DNA of 64,000 nucleotides from positions 49,690 through 113,689 of the IMG/VR virus record IMGVR_UViG_3300022752_004330, one strand, 5' to 3'. The position numbers and the translations under genes are program-made. Shown here piece after piece: positions 24,681-32,113 of this stretch (its first letter is position 1; each line of letters opens with the position of its first letter). Below the pieces are notes generated by a model that ran no database searches, was not told the DNA's origin, and worked only from the letters and a program-made list of their open reading frames with translations. This stretch comes from a virus.

Positions 24681-24935
24681 TTATTTCCATTTAAGAGTAA
24701 ACCAGTTGTATTCTTTATCAGTTTGAAAATAAATTCTTCTGTTCCACTGCGAGCATTCCCAAGACCATACATTTGGCTCTAATTCGTGATGCTCTATTTC
24801 AGCACCAGGTCCCCAATTCTGCCAACACCAGTTTCTAACTTCAATAAATTTTTTAGCTTCACTTTTATGAAATTGAATCCCATATTTGAATATGGTATGT
24901 CCGTTGTATCTTTTGTCTAGTTTTAAAGTCTTCAT
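24681..24935 (-). CDS. small WFxLRW-family protein, 84 aa (first of the array)
   Basis: First gene after a perfect promoter; the ATG at 24935 is 6 bp past the -10, so the message is predicted to be leaderless. It has VRNWCWQNWGPGAEIEHHEL and ends RIYFQTDKEYNWFTLKWK, the lysine version of the signature. Five such genes in a row, each coupled to the next, look like a tandem duplication that has diverged. Confidence 0.7.
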   Translation of the reverse strand: MKTLKLDKRYNGHTIFKYGIQFHKSEAKKFIEVRNWCWQNWGPGAEIEHHELEPNVWSWECSQWNRRIYFQTDKEYNWFTLKWK

Positions 24936-24941
24936 ATGTTT

Positions 24942-24970
24942 ATTATACAAAAAATTTAGATTATGGTCAA
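24942..24970 (-). promoter_or_regulatory. strong sigma70-type promoter for the WFxLRW array
   Basis: TTGACC (24965-24970), 17 bp, TATAAT (24942-24947). The -10 ends 6 bp before the first ATG. Confidence 0.85.
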
Positions 24971-24994
24971 TAAATATTACTATAAAGGATAGTT

Positions 24995-25414
24995 ATGTCT
25001 AAAATTAAAAAAGCTCTTTGGGTATCACTGGGATTCGTTTTTCTAGTTATCGCATATATAGGTGTAATCACTCCTGGCATACCTTGGTCTACTCCTACTG
25101 TTATTGCAGCCTACTGCTTTGCGAAAGGAAGCGAACGATGGCATAACTGGATAATGAATCATAAACTATTTGGTCCTTTTCTTAGGAACTGGAGTGAGAG
25201 GCGTGTGTTTCCTAAGTATGGCAAATGGGCAATGTTTATTACCATGGACATAAGTTTAATCATTATTTGGTTCACAACTTACAATTGGAAACTCACTGCT
25301 GGAATAGGATTAATGATGATGTTAGTAGCAATTTGGGCGTGGAAATATCCTGAAACACCTGAAGAATATGATCGTAGAAAAGAAAATGGGTTGAAAATAG
25401 GATGGATTAGGTAA
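24995..25414 (+). CDS. DUF454 (YbaN-like) inner-membrane protein, 139 aa
   Basis: The only plus-strand gene between 3712 and 53467. It has an N-terminal membrane helix, then GVITPGIPWSTPTVIAAYCF, the DUF454 proline-rich turn, a WHNWIMNHKLFGPFLRNW amphipathic region, and two more membrane helices (about 80-118). AAAGGAT precedes the ATG. DUF454 proteins are common in proteobacteria and of unknown role, so this is probably host-derived. It diverges from the small paralogue array, and its stop overlaps the methyltransferase-like gene by 8 bp. Confidence 0.85.
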   Translation: MSKIKKALWVSLGFVFLVIAYIGVITPGIPWSTPTVIAAYCFAKGSERWHNWIMNHKLFGPFLRNWSERRVFPKYGKWAMFITMDISLIIIWFTTYNWKLTAGIGLMMMLVAIWAWKYPETPEEYDRRKENGLKIGWIR

Positions 25415-25919
25415 CAAGTTCAAACAAATTAATTTCAGGGTTAGGTCTAGGCTTATTTTTTTTTATTTTCTTTTCCTTTGGTTTCTCAATGTCGCAAGGT
25501 GTTCCATCGAACCTATAATGATACTTCAGTGCATCTGCACAGATTATGTTTTGTTCAACTATATGCTGAAGATCTTCTCTACCACATAACAAGCGTTTTT
25601 GGCACTCAGCAATATTATCGGGCATTAGGTCCACCCCATATATAGTAGATAATGCCTGTTCAAAAGTTGAGCCATGCTCCATTTTACGTATTAAAACTTC
25701 TCCAAGAAATTGTCCATCACCGCAAGAGTTATCTAAAAACGTACTAGACTCATCTGTAAAAACAGTTTCAGGTAATTGGTCTAATAACTCTTCTACCAAA
25801 GGTGTCGGAGTAAATACTTCTCCTGTGGCTTTAATACGCTGTTTATCACGCTCAACTCCACTCATATATTCTCTGCCTCTGATATGTTTTATAACTTCAT
25901 TCAACATTGTCTTCGACAT
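25407..25919 (-). CDS. partial N6-adenine methyltransferase-like protein, 170 aa
   Basis: GEVFTPTPLVEELL (33-46) and FLDNSCGDGQFL (61-72) are the SAM-binding start of type I/IIG-like adenine methylases. IYGVDLMPDNIAECQKRLL follows as motif II. The catalytic NPPY is absent and the protein ends in a Lys/Pro-rich tail. It overlaps the complete methyltransferase gene upstream by 23 bp, so it may be a truncated paralogue or a partner subunit. Confidence 0.7.
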   Translation of the reverse strand: MSKTMLNEVIKHIRGREYMSGVERDKQRIKATGEVFTPTPLVEELLDQLPETVFTDESSTFLDNSCGDGQFLGEVLIRKMEHGSTFEQALSTIYGVDLMPDNIAECQKRLLCGREDLQHIVEQNIICADALKYHYRFDGTPCDIEKPKEKKIKKNKPRPNPEINLFELVT

Positions 25920-27099
25920 AATCTATCTCTTTTTTAGTAAGTTTAAAATATTCGTAAATATCATTATTAGTCCAAACTTTATTAAGATCTAATTTTGGCA
26001 TTATATTAGGAATATGTTTTTCTATGTACTGATTAGAACGGTTACCTTCTATAATAAATTTAAATATTTTACTGTTAAGTTGGGATTCTGCACTGGCTAA
26101 ATGTTGTTTATCTATAAGCTCTCTATGTGCATGTTGCGCAGGAGTGATTTGTCCGTCATCAGCCATAACCTTATATTTTCCAACATAAGATAACATTACT
26201 TTAGAATCATTATGATTTTCACCTTGTTTGTTGCAGTATTTTATTTCTGCACTGCCATGACTGTCAAAAAATTTATATGGAAACTCTTTGGTTTTAGAAA
26301 TATTAATTCTAAGACTTTTATTAAGATTTGTTTGTTTTTGAAAAAACTTCCAACGGTTTCCTTTTGAAAGGACAACCTTATTGAATATACTAAATCCTTC
26401 TTTGCTAAGATCTCTGGGAATTAGAGGAAGTTTATTTAAATCAATAGTTTCTTTACCGAAGTTTGTTGTCATAACTGAGGTAGAATGATTATCTAGAATC
26501 TTTTGAACAACAAAATAACTTATAGTAGATCCAACATTAAAATATTTCTCGCACTCATTTAGATTTATGGCAATAGTTTTATATGGCTTAAGGATATCCT
26601 TGAATAAGCCCTTTCGTTCAGTTCTTAGATCATTTGTAGGAGTTCTCCAACCATCTGGGGTGATAAAACAAATATATCCATTATCTTGTAATAAATCCCA
26701 CCCTTTAAATGTAAAAGGAGCCCAAAGATTATCGTTTACCTTTTTGCCATGTTTAGATTTTTTCTGATAAGGAGGATTGCCTACCACCACGGTAAATTTC
26801 ATTGGTTTAAACTCCATTTCTAAGAAATCGCCTTGCTTGTATTTTCCTACAAGTTTATGTTTATTTACAGCATACGTTATACGGTGCTCAAATTCTTCAT
26901 ATCCAAAGACTCTGTTTGAAATATTCTCAATATCATGCCCTGCTTTCATTAACCTAGATTCAATTTCACGTACAAATTGACCCCCGCCGATAGCAGGATC
27001 TAAGAAAGTAGAAGTTTTACTGGTCCATATTGAATTTGGTAAATTATCTAAAATTTCAGAAACTAATAAATTAATTTCAAATTTCATTCTACCTAACAT
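25897..27099 (-). CDS. N6-adenine DNA methyltransferase (Eco57I-like), 400 aa
   Basis: Motif I FLDPAIGGGQF (32-42) binds SAM and motif IV VVVGNPPYQKK (104-114) is the adenine-N6 catalytic site; RVFGYEEF is motif II. The C-terminal 200 residues would hold target recognition. GGAG lies 5 bp before the ATG, behind a consensus promoter (27123-27151), so it is likely early. It is next to a two-gene helicase and a second methylase fragment, giving restriction-modification-like content without an obvious nuclease of its own. Self-protection of phage DNA is the usual role. Confidence 0.85.
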   Translation of the reverse strand: MLGRMKFEINLLVSEILDNLPNSIWTSKTSTFLDPAIGGGQFVREIESRLMKAGHDIENISNRVFGYEEFEHRITYAVNKHKLVGKYKQGDFLEMEFKPMKFTVVVGNPPYQKKSKHGKKVNDNLWAPFTFKGWDLLQDNGYICFITPDGWRTPTNDLRTERKGLFKDILKPYKTIAINLNECEKYFNVGSTISYFVVQKILDNHSTSVMTTNFGKETIDLNKLPLIPRDLSKEGFSIFNKVVLSKGNRWKFFQKQTNLNKSLRINISKTKEFPYKFFDSHGSAEIKYCNKQGENHNDSKVMLSYVGKYKVMADDGQITPAQHAHRELIDKQHLASAESQLNSKIFKFIIEGNRSNQYIEKHIPNIMPKLDLNKVWTNNDIYEYFKLTKKEIDYVEDNVE

Positions 27100-27122
27100 A
27101 TGAGCTCCGAAGTGATAGTGTT

Positions 27123-27151
27123 AGTATAGCACAGATCTTTCTTATTGTCAA
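27123..27151 (-). promoter_or_regulatory. sigma70-type promoter for the methyltransferase operon
   Basis: TTGACA (27146-27151), 17 bp, TATACT (27123-27128). Confidence 0.82.
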
Positions 27152-27157
27152 TTTTTG

Positions 27158-28411
27158 TTAGGCAAATATAAGTTCAATTAGATCACGCTCAATTACACCG
27201 CCTAAAATTAACTCTTTAATCATGTCATATTCTACACCAAAATCTTCACTTATTCCTTGCCTAATAATAGCTGGTTTTTTATCTAAAATTTCAAATGCTT
27301 CGTCTAATGTTGTTCCTCCTTGGTACTTTATAATGTCAATATTTTGAGCTATGGTAACAATCATTTTTCGTGCATCCTCTAGCAGACTTTTGGAGATGTC
27401 TTTTTTGTTAGACGTTTTGTCTTTTGAATTGATTATACTAGTCTTTCCACGCTGTGCAACTTCTTTCGTAGCAGCTCTAAATAGGTCAATATTGCCTAGA
27501 GCTAACGCTCTAATCTGCTCTACGGTCATTTCTTCAATTCTGGCAACTTTACCTATTACTCTGTGAATACTTTTCCTTGCTATGGCTTCTTCTAAATATT
27601 CATCTATTTCAATTTTGACTGCGCCATCGGGTTGACATTTAAAAATATCCACAGTTTTAAGTACATCTCTTAAAGCCTGTTTCATGTCTTTCACCTGCTT
27701 ATTTTTATTATAGTTTCTGGCAGTTTCAATCAACATAGCGTCGAACTTATCATCTCTGTTTGGATCAAAGCTTAAACTTATTACACGACCGATTTTACCT
27801 TGTTTATGAGGGGTTAATGTTCTGCTCATTTTTTGAATAGTGGCACCGTTATCTCCTGTATCATAAGCCAAATATAGCTCGGTAATCTGAGGAATGCTAA
27901 AACTTCGTTGTGCCATACCTGCACTGATTATTAGAACATGTTGACTAGATTTTTCTGCCAGTTCAATCGCTTCTTTCACTTCTCGTTCAGCTGTGGCGTT
28001 GGTAATATCTTCCGCACCACTTACTAATATAACACGAAATCCTCTAAGAGCTTGTTCTGCAATTGGTTTAATTTCCAATAAATTTTCATTAGTAGTGGAC
28101 CCAGGTAAAAACATCATAGCAACTTTAATACCTTCCTTGGCCTTACGTCCTGTTTGGAAATCTACATTGAGGCTGTCATCACCTCCTTTGCCTTCAAAGA
28201 CAGCCTGTAGCATGTTTGTAAAAAACCCTTTGGCTTTAATTGGCTGAGCAGAAAATTTTGTCCAACTAGGTAAAAATATTCCATCCTGAATGAACGCATC
28301 TGGTTCTGCTGTTCTAGCTATATTGACCACACTGGTTAAATTCATCTGATAGAATTCAACATCTACGTAAAGCTGATGTCTTGTAGTATCTACTTTAAAA
28401 TGTTTTAGCAT
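27158..28411 (-). CDS. SF2 helicase-like protein, C-terminal half, 417 aa
   Basis: A second RecA-like domain: RVILVSGAED, then HVLIISAGMAQRSFSIPQI, then IQKMSRTLTPHKQGK (a motif VI-like run), with a helical C-terminus. Motifs I and II are absent; they lie in the gene just upstream, which stops one base before this ATG. Together they rebuild one SF2 helicase resembling restriction-enzyme motor subunits, divided cleanly between the two RecA domains. The pair should work as a complex. Confidence 0.75.
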   Translation of the reverse strand: MLKHFKVDTTRHQLYVDVEFYQMNLTSVVNIARTAEPDAFIQDGIFLPSWTKFSAQPIKAKGFFTNMLQAVFEGKGGDDSLNVDFQTGRKAKEGIKVAMMFLPGSTTNENLLEIKPIAEQALRGFRVILVSGAEDITNATAEREVKEAIELAEKSSQHVLIISAGMAQRSFSIPQITELYLAYDTGDNGATIQKMSRTLTPHKQGKIGRVISLSFDPNRDDKFDAMLIETARNYNKNKQVKDMKQALRDVLKTVDIFKCQPDGAVKIEIDEYLEEAIARKSIHRVIGKVARIEEMTVEQIRALALGNIDLFRAATKEVAQRGKTSIINSKDKTSNKKDISKSLLEDARKMIVTIAQNIDIIKYQGGTTLDEAFEILDKKPAIIRQGISEDFGVEYDMIKELILGGVIERDLIELIFA

Positions 28412-28412
28412 A

Positions 28413-29375
28413 TTATTGTTCCAAACGTTCTTTGTGTTTTTCTATTAATAACTCTGGATAGGTTACAGAAAGATAATGATCTACTGGCCAAATACTAGCC
28501 GCTTTATCTCCGTTAGTGCCGGTCATTAATAAGACAACATCATTCTCTGCTCTTGCTTGAATTAAAGGTAAACTTTGCCCCGGCCTATGGACACCAAAGT
28601 CTGCTTCGTCAATTATCATTAATTTCTTTGTTTCCTGTGAAAACAAGAAATCAATTTTATTTTGTCTACGTTGCCCAGAACACATGGATAAAAATACAAT
28701 AACCTGTTTATTTTCGGCCAATGATTCAGATACTTTATTTTCCCAATTAGATTCGCCAGCTTCTACCAGAACAAAATTCCTAAACTGTTCGAAACTGTTT
28801 AGATCTTTTTTGAAACTGGCAAAACTGGTTAATACATAACTAGCAACAATAGTCAATGCAAATTCTGTTTCTCTTATTAATACTCCACTCCAGATTGTTT
28901 TTCCGAAGCGGGCACATAATTCTGCCACAATCGTTCTCTTATCTTGGTTAATGGAATTAATAACATTGATAGCAGCATCATATTGATTTTGGCTAATAGC
29001 TACCAAAGGTAGTGATTGACCTACTCTTTTTAATAACTCGTTTATCCTAAACGACATTTCAGTAGAATTGAGTGTGTGTACTTCTCCTGTAGTGCCTTTA
29101 CGATACCCAATTTGTTCACGTATATAATCATCTACGCGACCATGTTGTTTAAATCGTTCTGGACATTTAGATATTGCTAATTCTGACACATCCCAAAAAC
29201 TAACGAGCTCAATAGTTCCGTCACGAATTTTATCTTTGCGTACACCAACAGAATCTTTAATCCTACTCCAAATTTCTTTTTCAGGGTCTTGACCAGCCTT
29301 TACCCAGCGTTCTCCAAATTTACATTCATTCTCATCTGTGGTTTCATGCCATAGATAACAAAACATTCTATCCAT
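28413..29375 (-). CDS. SF2 helicase-like protein, N-terminal half with DEAD box, 320 aa
   Basis: Residues about 115-290 contain VAISQNQYDA (Q-motif-like), the Walker A AELCARFGKT (151-160), MIIDEADFG (a DEAD box, 253-261) and LLMTGT (283-287, motif III). The first 100 residues (FGERWVKAG, then R-rich segments) may be a GIY-YIG/T5orf172-like nuclease or DNA-binding domain, but that is weak. It lies in an operon after the 57-residue acidic protein and ends one base before the other helicase half. Confidence 0.75.
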   Translation of the reverse strand: MDRMFCYLWHETTDENECKFGERWVKAGQDPEKEIWSRIKDSVGVRKDKIRDGTIELVSFWDVSELAISKCPERFKQHGRVDDYIREQIGYRKGTTGEVHTLNSTEMSFRINELLKRVGQSLPLVAISQNQYDAAINVINSINQDKRTIVAELCARFGKTIWSGVLIRETEFALTIVASYVLTSFASFKKDLNSFEQFRNFVLVEAGESNWENKVSESLAENKQVIVFLSMCSGQRRQNKIDFLFSQETKKLMIIDEADFGVHRPGQSLPLIQARAENDVVLLMTGTNGDKAASIWPVDHYLSVTYPELLIEKHKERLEQ

Positions 29376-29378
29376 TGT

Positions 29379-29552
29379 TCATTCCGATCCATAATCTGCG
29401 TTTGCGATCTCTTCTTCCCAAAATGCACGAGCATCTTTTTCATGCTCAAAGCTTTCCAAAACATTCATACCGCCCAAGGGATGAGGGAACCAAACATGCC
29501 AAACAGCATCGTCTTCATCGTAGGTGCAAAAAAGTTCTACCTTTTCCTGCAT
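29379..29552 (-). CDS. small acidic protein, 57 aa
   Basis: ATG at 29552 after GGAGTGATC; first gene of the helicase operon behind the promoter at 29582. It begins MQEKVELFCTYDEDDAVWHV and ends acidic (WEEEIANADYGSE). Small, acidic and early: the profile of phage inhibitors or DNA-mimic proteins, but this is only a resemblance. No family recognised. Confidence 0.6.
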   Translation of the reverse strand: MQEKVELFCTYDEDDAVWHVWFPHPLGGMNVLESFEHEKDARAFWEEEIANADYGSE

Positions 29553-29581
29553 GATCACTCCAAATTGTTAGTGTATATCTT

Positions 29582-29610
29582 ATTATACAATAAAAAAACC
29601 GGACTGTCAA
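29582..29610 (-). promoter_or_regulatory. sigma70-type promoter whose -35 is a terminator loop
   Basis: TTGACA (29605-29610), 17 bp, TATAAT (29582-29587). The TTGACA hexamer is exactly the loop of the terminator at 29598-29619. Confidence 0.85.
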
Positions 29611-29619
29611 GTCCGGTTT
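29598..29619 (-). terminator. rho-independent terminator of the Ro60-like gene
   Basis: On the minus strand AACCGGAC and GTCCGGTT form an 8-bp stem with a TTGACA loop, followed by seven Ts. It ends transcription 20 bp past the Ro60-like stop, while its loop gives the next promoter its -35. Confidence 0.85.
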
Positions 29620-29638
29620 AGTCGAACTACTTAATTGG

Positions 29639-31036
29639 TTAGGCTATTAAGGCATATCGTTCGCTATTTAAAGTCTTAAGCATAACTGCTAGTGGACTCA
29701 GTTCATCTGCCTTAAGGATCGAAGTCATAATACTAGGACTAAATCCACTTACCAATGCTACTCCAGGCTTATCATATTTAACAGGCACTTGGTTAGCACG
29801 AGCATTAAGGTTCCAGAATACAATCATAGGAACTTGATAGCCTGCTTCTGCATACTTGCGTTCAATCATTTGCATAGCACTATCATCGTGACGAGCACAT
29901 TGATTAAACTGCATATCGCTTATAATCAACAAATACTTAGGCATATGGCGCTGTGGCACTTTCCATTCTACAGCATACATGAGGATAGCCTCAAACGCCG
30001 AATGTAGATTAGTGCTCATACCCCACGCTGCGTGACGAAGTTGGTTTAACTTGGAAATTAGATTTCCTTTAAGGATTTCTAATTTTGACTCATTTGTAAA
30101 AGTCATGAACATGTCTCTAAACGGACCAGTGTTTTTATCTGCAAGGTATAGGCCTAGAGATACACAAACATCCATACAGGTAAGGTTCTTATTTCCACCT
30201 ACAGAAGTCATCATTGAACCACTGACATCACACAATGGCAGAACCAGTTCGTTACCACAGTAGTTTGGCAGAGCATCCCACTGTGCTTGGATTACGGTCG
30301 GATCTCCACTGTTGTTATATGCCTTGATCACATCATATGGATACACCGCACTGGCATTGACCTTGGCTTCACCACTAACTAGTTTTTCTTTGAAAGCCTC
30401 ATATCCCTCAGGATCGTGCTTACGAAAAGCCTTTTGATAGCGGCTGGCAGCTAGGCTAGGAACATGACTGTAGTTAATTTCAGTCCAACGATTAGCGCAC
30501 ATATCTTGTTCAACGACTTTGGTCAATTCAACAAGACGTTTACGATAATATTTCGGACTAAACCCAAGAAAGTTTCTTAATTCTACAGCCACAGGGCCTT
30601 GACGTGGCATCCATTTTGCACAAAGACCATTATCTGCTTTCAACGCATTTTTGATTAGAGTAAAGGCTGCTTCTTTAAAGGCCTTGGTTTCAAAAATTAG
30701 TAGGTCGTCCCAACGTCCATATTCTGGGATATGTGGCAATAAACGAAACAAAGGCATAGGAGCATGGGTCTCCATATATTTTATGATTTTACGAACAACA
30801 TCACGTTCTCCTGCACCACCACGCACATCACGTGCCCACATCAGCAGTTTAAGCGCCAAGGTTTGGTCCTGAGCAAGGGCTCTGGCAAAATCTGCACTGA
30901 GATCTTTTCCACGGCTTGCACCAATTGAAAAGAAAAGGTCTACTAGTGCGCTCTTGCTAGAGTCAAAGGTTTTCATACCGTTTTCGGTATGAGTTTCTAG
31001 TTGAACTTCTTCAACTGCTTCTTTAAATAAATTCAT
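29639..31036 (-). CDS. Ro60/TROVE-like vWA protein (DUF2828 type)
   Basis: About residues 25-230 are helical-repeat sequence with MWARDVRGGAGERD (66-79), PEYGRWDDLL (104-113), AKWMPR (140-145) and RWTEINYSHVPSLAASRYQ (183-201), a pattern of the DUF2828 family and of Ro60-type ring proteins. About 260-440 form a von Willebrand A domain with a MIDAS motif DVSGSM (270-275). Ro60 binds misfolded RNAs and Y RNAs and is linked to RNA quality control. It has its own promoter, a structured 230-nt leader (31037-31265) and terminator, so it stands alone as a unit. RNA binding is inferred. Confidence 0.82.
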   Translation of the reverse strand: MNLFKEAVEEVQLETHTENGMKTFDSSKSALVDLFFSIGASRGKDLSADFARALAQDQTLALKLLMWARDVRGGAGERDVVRKIIKYMETHAPMPLFRLLPHIPEYGRWDDLLIFETKAFKEAAFTLIKNALKADNGLCAKWMPRQGPVAVELRNFLGFSPKYYRKRLVELTKVVEQDMCANRWTEINYSHVPSLAASRYQKAFRKHDPEGYEAFKEKLVSGEAKVNASAVYPYDVIKAYNNSGDPTVIQAQWDALPNYCGNELVLPLCDVSGSMMTSVGGNKNLTCMDVCVSLGLYLADKNTGPFRDMFMTFTNESKLEILKGNLISKLNQLRHAAWGMSTNLHSAFEAILMYAVEWKVPQRHMPKYLLIISDMQFNQCARHDDSAMQMIERKYAEAGYQVPMIVFWNLNARANQVPVKYDKPGVALVSGFSPSIMTSILKADELSPLAVMLKTLNSERYALIA

Positions 31037-31048
31037 ATGATCCTCAAC

Positions 31049-31113
31049 AGGTTAATGCCTTTCGGCTTTGTGGTTAGATTACAAGTCTATAAAATGATTG
31101 CTGAAATTAACCT
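31049..31113 (-). ncRNA. structured leader element B, Y-RNA-like candidate
   Basis: A 65-nt element closed by AGGTTAAT/ATTAACCT (8 bp), with the repeat TTTCAGCAA just inside the 5' strand as in element A. An internal TAGA/TCTA stem has a 7-nt loop CTTGTAA resembling an anticodon loop. It ends 13 bp before the Ro60-like ATG. RNA function is inferred. Confidence 0.45.
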
Positions 31114-31122
31114 AAAATCTAC

Positions 31123-31246
31123 AGGTTGGCTACTACTTTTTGTTTACAGTGAGAAATTCGAAACTCACCTTGTCTAGGAGTATGGAGTTTGTTGTCCCTA
31201 CCTGCCCTAGACTAGACTTTATCGTATTTGTTGCTGAATCCAACCT
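31123..31246 (-). ncRNA. structured leader element A, Y-RNA-like candidate
   Basis: A 124-nt element closed by AGGTTGG/CCAACCT. Inside are GTCTAGG/CCTAGAC and GTGAG/CTCAC hairpins; the latter has a UUCGAA-bearing loop reminiscent of a tRNA T-loop. Bacterial YrlA-type Y RNAs have a closing stem plus a tRNA-like part and are often encoded next to Ro60 genes. Element A begins TTAGGTTGGATTCAGCAA, nearly repeated at the start of element B. Confidence 0.5.
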
Positions 31247-31265
31247 AATTTCTTATTATGCTACT

Positions 31266-31294
31266 AGTATATAATAAAAAGACATTTTAGTCAA
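31266..31294 (-). promoter_or_regulatory. sigma70-type promoter of the Ro60-like gene and leader RNA
   Basis: TTGACT (31289-31294), 17 bp, TATACT (31266-31271). Transcription should begin near 31259, just before element A. Confidence 0.82.
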
Positions 31295-31312
31295 TTACTA
31301 ATTTGTCCGATA

Positions 31313-31561
31313 TCAGAACCAACCCTTTTTTGGTGGTTCAATTTTTAAAGCTTCATTCTTACATTTATCCGCTAGACTAATGGCACCAACTTTGGCACCT
31401 TCTGACCCACCTTTAGCAATTTCTGTAATGGCAGACCAACAGGCTGTAGAACTAATTGTGCTATCTTTGCTTACGCTTTTCACAGTTTCATAATACAGGC
31501 TATCTGTGGTTGCACAACCTGCTAGGGCTAGTATAATTAAAGGTATGGTAAAGATTTTCAT
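31313..31561 (-). CDS. small lipoprotein, 82 aa
   Basis: A signal peptide with lipobox LALAGC (Cys16) marks an exported lipoprotein. The mature part is short with two further cysteines and ends PPKKGWF. Small outer-membrane lipoproteins in phages can be spanins or exclusion factors; nothing here decides. CATAAATA lies about 20 bp upstream with AAGGGGA before the ATG, so late expression is plausible. Confidence 0.75.
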   Translation of the reverse strand: MKIFTIPLIILALAGCATTDSLYYETVKSVSKDSTISSTACWSAITEIAKGGSEGAKVGAISLADKCKNEALKIEPPKKGWF

Positions 31562-31578
31562 GATTATTCCCCTTGAAT

Positions 31579-31586
31579 TATTTATG
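31579..31586 (-). promoter_or_regulatory. late-promoter-like CATAAATA
   Basis: It lies 17 bp before the lipoprotein ATG and overlaps the end of the exonuclease gene. Confidence 0.4.
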
Positions 31587-32112
31587 CACTTAATTTAGCC
31601 AACTGTGAAAATATATTTTGTACGCCTATAGCCTGTCTAATTGCATCTTGTAGCGCATCATGTTTATTTTCCTTAGGCATTTTGGGATCATATCCCAAAT
31701 CAAATAAAGTACGGGTATCACGTAATTGCCAATAATGCCATGGTAAAGGCTTATTGAATTGTCTATATAAATCTTCTAAAATTACTAGGTCAAAAGTAGC
31801 CCCATGACTCCAAAATTTATCGCAGCCCCATGCAAATTTATGAAATGCTTCTAGGGCATCGGCCACAGAAATACGATTATCTGAACTAAATGCCTCCTCC
31901 ATGATTTTTGGATCTTGTTTAGCCCACCAATCTAATGTATTTGGATCTATCTCTCTGCCTAATTTATCTTGATCATCTAAATTTAATTTTAAATAAATTT
32001 CATCTGTAATTTTATCAGAATAAGGATCAAAATGCACAGCGCCCAAGGATAAAATCACTGTTCTAGGAGACACAGCCAGAGTCTCCATGTCTACCATAAG
32101 ATGCTTAGGCAT
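31582..32112 (-). CDS. DEDDh 3'-5' exonuclease, 176 aa
   Basis: Exo I VDMET (Asp8, Glu10), Exo II SHGATFD (Asp108) and Exo III KHDALQD (His151, Asp156) are all readable, making a DEDDh exonuclease of the RNase T/ExoVIII-like phage type. It could trim RNA or DNA ends. The start is one base past the stop of the MvaI-like gene, so the two nucleases are an operon. Confidence 0.88.
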   Translation of the reverse strand: MPKHLMVDMETLAVSPRTVILSLGAVHFDPYSDKITDEIYLKLNLDDQDKLGREIDPNTLDWWAKQDPKIMEEAFSSDNRISVADALEAFHKFAWGCDKFWSHGATFDLVILEDLYRQFNKPLPWHYWQLRDTRTLFDLGYDPKMPKENKHDALQDAIRQAIGVQNIFSQLAKLSA

Positions 32113-32113
32113 G

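Noticed and set aside
31049-31113. tRNA-Thr (TGT) in the Ro60-like leader
   Set aside because: The anticodon-like loop and acceptor-like stem exist, but there is no T-arm or D-arm and it is only 65 nt. It fits a structured leader better.
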